A stretch of 55,486 bases of DNA from Polaromonas sp. YR568 (GTDB taxonomy: Bacteria > Pseudomonadota > Gammaproteobacteria > Burkholderiales > Burkholderiaceae_C), in assembly GCF_900116715.1 (NCBI RefSeq), contig NZ_FPBM01000015.1, positions 1-55,486 on the forward strand, written 5' to 3'. Position 1 is the stretch's first letter. Each line of letters opens with the position of its first letter. Of the stretch, positions 50,896 through 55,486 are shown one piece after another. Under the pieces are notes generated by a model. That model was not told the origin of the DNA and searched no databases. It worked only from the letters and a program-made list of their open reading frames with translations. The position numbers were made by a program, and so were the translations under genes.

Positions 50896-53297
50896 GCGCC
50901 GTAATGCAACGTGACCCCGAGGACGAGTTCTTCGACTCGCAGATGCTTCCCCCGCAAGAGCGGGGCGTCACATTTGAGGCTTTGTATTTCCGGCAGCTGC
51001 AACTGGTCACCAACCGGATTCACGAAACCGAAAATATTGACCAGATCATGCTGGAGGCCAGCCAGGATATCTGCAAACTTTTCAACGCGGATCGGCTGAC
51101 GCTTTACGCCGTCAATGACGATCGCAGCTCCATCATCTCCAAAGTCAAAACAGGGCTCAATACAAGTCGTGATTTGAAGCTTCCGATCAGCGCGCAAAGC
51201 ATTGCCGGTTACGTGGCAATGGCTCGCCAGATGGTCAATATCGCGGATGTTTACGATGTTGACGCCCTCAAGAAGATTCATCCGGCCCTGAGCTTCCTCC
51301 AGGAAGTCGACAAGCGGTCGGGCTACAGAACAAAGCAGATGCTGGTGGCCCCAGTAATGGATGGGGACACCCTGTATGGTGTTCTGCAGGTCATCAACAA
51401 TCGCAGCGACCAACCCTTCGGAAAGCTGGAAGAGGATGGCGCGCGCCAACTGTGCAAGACGCTCGGCATTGCCATACGCCAGCGTATGCAGAAAACAGAC
51501 GATGTTCAGCGCCGCAAGGCCACCAAGTATGACGGGCTTGTTGCCGAGGGCGTGCTGTCGCAGGATGAATTGCAGCAATGCATTCAGCAGGCCCGCGAAG
51601 AGGGCAAGTCTGTTGAACACATCCTGATGGGCAGCTTTCACATCCGCCCCGCCCAGATCGGCCAGTCGCTGTCCAAGTTTTTCGGGGTCGGGTACGAGCC
51701 ATTCAATCCGGGCCGTATCCGCTCTGAAATGTTGCATGGCCCGCTCAAAAGGGACTTTATTGAGCAGCAGGGCTGGATGCCGCTAGAGGACGGCCCCGAG
51801 GGGCTGGTGATCATGTGCGTGGACCCCGAGGCTGTGCGGGGTGCGCGGGTCGTGCCGCAAGTCTTCCCCCGGATCACGAAGTTTGCGTACCGTGTGACGA
51901 CGCAGACCGAATTTGAAGAAACCCTGGGTCAACTATTCGGCGCCGGTGCAGACGGCAGCTCCATCGACCAGTTGCTGGCGGACATGGACTCTCCTTTGGA
52001 GGGCGACGCCATCGACGACTCCTCGCTGGAGTCGGCTGCTGCGGACAATGAACTGGTCAAGTTCGTCAACAAGGTGATCATCGACGCTTACAACCAGAAG
52101 GTGTCGGATATCCATATTGAGCCCATGCCCGGCAAAGCCAAGACCGGCATCCGCTTTCGTGTTGACGGGACGCTGCAACCCTATATTGAAGTGCCGGCGC
52201 AATTCCGCCAGGCCATGGTCACCCGGCTCAAGATCATGTGTGACCTGGATATTTCCGAAAAGCGCAAGCCGCAAGACGGAAAGATCAAATTCAAAAAATA
52301 CGGCCCGCTCGACATCGAGTTGCGGGTGGCTACGATCCCCTCCGCCGGTGGCGTGGAGGACGTGGTCATGCGGATTCTGGCCGCGGGTGAACCGATACCG
52401 CTTGAAAAACTTGGGCTGACGGCACACAACAAAGAGCGGCTGGAAAAAACCGTCTCCAAGCCCTACGGCCTTTTCTATGTATGCGGCCCCACAGGCTCCG
52501 GCAAGACCACGACGCTGCATTCCATCCTGAAATTCCTCAACACGCCAGACACCAAGATCTGGACGGCCGAGGATCCGGTGGAAATTACCCAAAAGGGTCT
52601 GCGCCAGGTGCAGATCAACCGCAAAGCAGGCATTGATTTCGCGCTGGTCATGCGGGCCTTTCTGCGTGCCGATCCGGACATCATCATGGTGGGCGAGTCG
52701 CGTGACAAGGAAACAGTGGCCATGGGCGTCGAGGCTTCGCTGACGGGCCACATGGTGTTCTCAACCCTGCATACCAACTCGGCGCCGGAATCCATCACGC
52801 GCTTGCTGGACATGGGCATGGACCCGTTCAACTTCGCCGATGCGCTGCTGGGCATCCTGGCGCAGCGTCTGGCCAAGAAGCTGTGCGACTGCAAGGAAGC
52901 GTATCAGCCGAACTCGCAGGAGATCAAGGACTTCATCAAGGAATACGCCGAAGAACTGCGCCACACCGACGCCTGGAAGGCGGATGAGGGTGGTGAATCC
53001 CAAAAGCTGTTTGAAGACTGGATGGACCGCTACGGCAAAGACGGCAAACTTACCCTGTACCGCGCGGTGGGTTGCGATAAATGCGGCAAGACCGGCTACA
53101 AGGGCCGGATTGGCCTGCATGAGTTGATGATTGCCGACGACGCCGCGAAAAAACTGATTCAGGAGCGTGCCCGGGTGGCGGAGTTGTTCTCCAGTGCAGT
53201 CAGCAGCGGCATGCGTACTCTGAAGATGGATGGCATGGAAAAAGTGCTGATGGGCATGACCGATCTGAAGATGGTTCGCTCGGTGTGCATCAAGTAG
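50892..53297 (+). CDS. GspE/PilB-type secretion ATPase with N-terminal GAF domain
   Basis: An 801-aa hexameric motor ATPase. An N-terminal GAF domain (about 25-200, HETENIDQIMLEASQDICKLF to VLQVINNRSDQPFGKLEE) is followed by a GspE-N/MshEN-like domain (about 212-350) whose repeat consensus is degenerate, and then the ATPase (about 380-800): Walker A GPTGSGKTTT (G532-T541), Asp box, Walker B RADPDIIMVGESRD, His box GHMVFSTLHTNSA and the C-terminal CDKCGKTGYKGRIGLHEL. No pilin, PilC or secretin gene is in the window. Standard GspE/PilB lacks GAF, so ligand or phospho-relay control of the motor is likely. ATG 50892 overlaps the phosphodiesterase stop. Confidence 0.9.
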   Translation: MSAVMQRDPEDEFFDSQMLPPQERGVTFEALYFRQLQLVTNRIHETENIDQIMLEASQDICKLFNADRLTLYAVNDDRSSIISKVKTGLNTSRDLKLPISAQSIAGYVAMARQMVNIADVYDVDALKKIHPALSFLQEVDKRSGYRTKQMLVAPVMDGDTLYGVLQVINNRSDQPFGKLEEDGARQLCKTLGIAIRQRMQKTDDVQRRKATKYDGLVAEGVLSQDELQQCIQQAREEGKSVEHILMGSFHIRPAQIGQSLSKFFGVGYEPFNPGRIRSEMLHGPLKRDFIEQQGWMPLEDGPEGLVIMCVDPEAVRGARVVPQVFPRITKFAYRVTTQTEFEETLGQLFGAGADGSSIDQLLADMDSPLEGDAIDDSSLESAAADNELVKFVNKVIIDAYNQKVSDIHIEPMPGKAKTGIRFRVDGTLQPYIEVPAQFRQAMVTRLKIMCDLDISEKRKPQDGKIKFKKYGPLDIELRVATIPSAGGVEDVVMRILAAGEPIPLEKLGLTAHNKERLEKTVSKPYGLFYVCGPTGSGKTTTLHSILKFLNTPDTKIWTAEDPVEITQKGLRQVQINRKAGIDFALVMRAFLRADPDIIMVGESRDKETVAMGVEASLTGHMVFSTLHTNSAPESITRLLDMGMDPFNFADALLGILAQRLAKKLCDCKEAYQPNSQEIKDFIKEYAEELRHTDAWKADEGGESQKLFEDWMDRYGKDGKLTLYRAVGCDKCGKTGYKGRIGLHELMIADDAAKKLIQERARVAELFSSAVSSGMRTLKMDGMEKVLMGMTDLKMVRSVCIK

Positions 53298-53435
53298 CCG
53301 GAAGAATATAAGTACTCATCGTCCTGACACGAGAAAAGTGGCAAAAATCATGGTGAAACTAAATTCATCGAAGATGATGATTTAAGAGAACTGTGGCCGG
53401 CACGATAAGATTCATAAAAATGGAGTCTTTTTACG

Positions 53436-54116
53436 ATGCTGCTTTCACTGATTAAAGATGTTCTGGCTGCTTCGAAATCGCAGAACGCTGTCAAGAGGAG
53501 ACCGGGCGTCAACAGTGTTTTGAATGTTGGGGGTGGTAGCAAATCAACCCCGATTTCAAGCCATTTTGACGGCTGGCAACATGACCTGCTCGACATCGAC
53601 CCCAAGGGTGCCCCCGACCTTGTATGTGATGCGCGCCAGTTGAGAACGTTGCCCGGGGGTAGCTATGACGCTGTCTATTGCTCACATAATCTGGAGCACT
53701 ACTACCGCCACGAGGGGCTGAACGTAGTTCGCGGGTTTCACCATATCTTGAATGAAACCGGGTTCGCTGAAATCCGTGTTCCTGATATTGAGCAGGTAAT
53801 GGCAGCTATGCGTGAACAGCAGCTTGAACTGGACGATGTTTTGTATCAGAGTCCTGCAGGGCCTATCACGGCACATGACGTCGTGTATGGCCTGCAAATT
53901 GAAATACAGACTAGTGGCCAGGATTTTTATGCCCATAAAACCGGCTTTACACCGAAGTCGTTGGGAAAAATTTTGATGGATGGTGGATTCCCTTTGGTAT
54001 TTCTAAGCACGGAACAGGAACGCCTGGCAGTTCATGCATTGGCATTCAAGACTGAGCCGACGGATGCGCAGTACGAGCTTCTTCGGAGCACCTGGAACAT
54101 AAGCAGACCTGCATAG
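53436..54116 (+). CDS. SAM-dependent methyltransferase-like protein
   Basis: A 226-aa protein with a class I methyltransferase pattern: SVLNVGGGSKSTPI (SAM loop), LLDIDPKGAPDLVCDARQL (acidic end of strand 2), SYDAVYCSHNLEHYY (motif IV region) and NETGFAEIRVPD. Related genes are frequent in polysaccharide or glycosylation clusters. Base composition is clearly less GC-rich than in neighbours (for example AAATCGCAGAACGC, AAAATTTTGATGG), hinting at later acquisition. ATG 53436 follows TGGAG. The acceptor is unknown. Confidence 0.75.
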   Translation: MLLSLIKDVLAASKSQNAVKRRPGVNSVLNVGGGSKSTPISSHFDGWQHDLLDIDPKGAPDLVCDARQLRTLPGGSYDAVYCSHNLEHYYRHEGLNVVRGFHHILNETGFAEIRVPDIEQVMAAMREQQLELDDVLYQSPAGPITAHDVVYGLQIEIQTSGQDFYAHKTGFTPKSLGKILMDGGFPLVFLSTEQERLAVHALAFKTEPTDAQYELLRSTWNISRPA

Positions 54117-54118
54117 TT

Positions 54119-54190
54119 CCGATCTCTCGGTTTGCCGGCTCGCTTCGGGCGTTGCAGGGTGCTGTGTATATACAGAAAGATCGGGTTTTT
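54119..54190 (+). terminator. Possible terminator after the methyltransferase gene
   Basis: CCGATCT (54119-54125) can pair with AGATCGG (54178-54184), followed by G and T5 (54186-54190). The 52-nt loop is long and itself contains the palindrome TGTATATACA (54165-54174). Weakly supported. Confidence 0.3.
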
Positions 54191-54206
54191 CTCTGTCCGG
54201 CGAGAG

Positions 54207-55486
54207 TTATGTTTGAGGTGGCTGCGCCGCACACCATATATGCCACATGCTGCGCAGGGCGGTCTCGAAGTGGTGTGCAAAGCGCGGTGCGTCAAAGATG
54301 GGTGAATCCAGGACCTGCTGGCGCAAGCCGTTTCTCAGCGAAGCCAGGCGCTGCAGATCAGCGCAGTGGGACACCGCGCGCGCGACGTAGTCGTTCGCGT
54401 CGGCGGCGACCCACTCGGGCAAACCTGCATTAATCAGCAGCCCCACGCCTTGGCGCGACAGGAACCTCTGGCCGGCCAGCGTCAGCACGGGAATGCCCAT
54501 CCACAGAGCCTCCACTGTGGTCGTGCCTCCCGGGAAAGGGAATGGATCAAGGGCAATATCCACATGCCGGTAGGCGGCCAGATAGTCTGCTCTGGGCCCG
54601 TAATCTTCAAAGATCAAACGCCCGGGTTCAATGCCATGAATGGCAAACCGGTCGCAAGTGCGTTGCCGCACCGACGCCTCAGCCAGTTGCTGGTATTTGA
54701 GAAACAGGCGGCTGCCTGGCACTGCATGGAGAACCCGCGCCCACAATGCCACGACGGCATCATTCATCTTGCTCAGATTGTTGAAGCACCCGAAAGTGAC
54801 ATAGCCATTTGTTAGTGCGGGCAGCTCATTGACGGCGATATCGGCAGCCGGCGGCGTAAAGCACAAACGGGTCTCCGGCAGGCGCCATATTTGCTCACTG
54901 AAATGAGCTTCCTGGTCTGGCAGGAGGGTCCAGGGATCGGCGACGAAGTAGTCGATGGCTGCCACCCCGGTGGTCGCGAAATAGCCGAGCCAGCTCACCT
55001 GCACGGGCGCCGGCTTCCAGGCAAACACCGACAGGCGGTTGTGCGCCGTATGCCCGGACAGATCAATCAGGATATCGATGCCGTCGTCCCGGATACGCTG
55101 GGCTACTGCCTCGTCAGACAGCCAGGTTGTCGGATGCCAGCCCGTGCAGTTGGCCTTCAGGCGCTGGCTGGTCGCATCGTCATAGCTGCGGTTGGGGTAG
55201 CCAAACAGCTCCAGCCGCCTGGACGCTTGCGATGAGAGGGCGGCCAGCACGCCGTCCAGAAAATAGCCGACCGGGTGATCGCACAGGTCGCCGGAGACAA
55301 AGCCCACACGCAAGCACCGTTCGCGATCAGGTGAGTTTGGCCAATCGGTGTAGGGCTGCGCCAGCCGCGCCGCCATGTTGCCAAAGCGTTGCGCGTCGGC
55401 GAGCAAAAGCTCGGCGGGCTGGTCGGCTACATAGTTATGGATGAACAGCAGATTGTTGTGCGCTATCACGCAGTCCGGGTCTAGCT
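54207..55486 (-). CDS. TPR-type GT41 glycosyltransferase (O-GlcNAc transferase/SPINDLY family), 5' end cut by window
   Basis: About 425 aa are visible; the reading frame stays open to 55486, and the residues before GTG 55469 read LDPDCVIAHNNL, the end of a TPR repeat, so the true start lies outside the window. The GT41 catalytic region has RVGFVSGDLCDHPVGYF, ILIDLSGHTAHNRL, PVQVSWLGYFATTGV, FGCFNNLSKMND and DPFPFPGGTTTVEALWMGIPVLT (PGGTTT being the UDP-sugar loop). Bacterial members glycosylate proteins such as flagellins or adhesins. With the methyltransferase it may begin a surface glycosylation cluster. Confidence 0.9.
   Translation of the reverse strand, partial: LDPDCVIAHNNLLFIHNYVADQPAELLLADAQRFGNMAARLAQPYTDWPNSPDRERCLRVGFVSGDLCDHPVGYFLDGVLAALSSQASRRLELFGYPNRSYDDATSQRLKANCTGWHPTTWLSDEAVAQRIRDDGIDILIDLSGHTAHNRLSVFAWKPAPVQVSWLGYFATTGVAAIDYFVADPWTLLPDQEAHFSEQIWRLPETRLCFTPPAADIAVNELPALTNGYVTFGCFNNLSKMNDAVVALWARVLHAVPGSRLFLKYQQLAEASVRQRTCDRFAIHGIEPGRLIFEDYGPRADYLAAYRHVDIALDPFPFPGGTTTVEALWMGIPVLTLAGQRFLSRQGVGLLINAGLPEWVAADANDYVARAVSHCADLQRLASLRNGLRQQVLDSPIFDAPRFAHHFETALRSMWHIWCAAQPPQT

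Overview
The window is high-GC chromosomal DNA from a betaproteobacterium, most likely a Comamonadaceae member (Polaromonas, Rhodoferax or Variovorax type). That placement is inferred from protein flavour, from the recA-recX / sucCD neighbourhood and from GC-rich hairpin repeats of a kind common between comamonad genes. Coding density is high: 48 protein genes are called. I see no rRNA, tRNA, insertion sequence, CRISPR array or prophage.

Layout. (1) 1-12236, mixed housekeeping: a lone receiver protein, slyD, an Rrf2 regulator with a thioredoxin-reductase-like flavoprotein, an esterase-fold protein that has lost its nucleophile, a SPOR protein with birA, a bacterial SET-domain methyltransferase, a Tat-exported TlpA-like protein coupled to a topoisomerase III that ends in a SWIB domain, a 2-hydroxycarboxylate transporter and an MFS transporter. 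(2) 12333-20923: a tightly overlapping operon (ethanolamine-type permease, glutamine-synthetase-like ligase, GNAT, iron alcohol dehydrogenase, PuuD-like hydrolase, aldehyde dehydrogenase, HAD phosphatase) with a divergent EutR-like AraC regulator. Its logic is gamma-glutamylation of an amino alcohol, most simply ethanolamine, with no EutBC lyase or microcompartment genes. (3) 21031-34237: a 13-kb 2-aminoethylphosphonate (AEP) locus built as two divergent arms around a GntR operator. One arm is uptake plus PhnW with a DinB-like protein. The other is PhnR-PhnA-PhnY followed by a PhnZ-like HD protein, an EamA permease and a covalent-flavin amine dehydrogenase with a GcvT domain. (4) 34251-43189: a TctDE-like two-component system, a MarR regulator, recA-recX, argC, sucCD and a TerC-family membrane protein. 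(5) 43522-53297: six co-directional genes, namely CHASE2-Ser/Thr kinase, PP2C phosphatase, tandem-FHA protein, CHASE2-adenylate cyclase, class-II-type cAMP phosphodiesterase and a GAF-fused GspE/PilB-type ATPase. (6) 53436-55486: a lower-GC methyltransferase and the 3' part of a TPR-type GT41 glycosyltransferase cut by the window edge.

The strongest candidate for an undescribed system is region 5. Two receptors with the same extracellular CHASE2 domain feed a phospho-threonine circuit (kinase, phosphatase, FHA reader) and a cAMP circuit (cyclase, phosphodiesterase), and the operon ends in a secretion/pilus-type motor ATPase carrying an extra GAF domain. A short Thr motif of the form aromatic-acidic-x-Thr-x-Val occurs three times in the kinase tail and once in the FHA protein, which suggests a built-in phospho-docking code. 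Regions 2 and 3 are adjacent routes for two molecules that share an aminoethyl head group. All functional statements rest on reading the sequence and on family knowledge; no database search was run.
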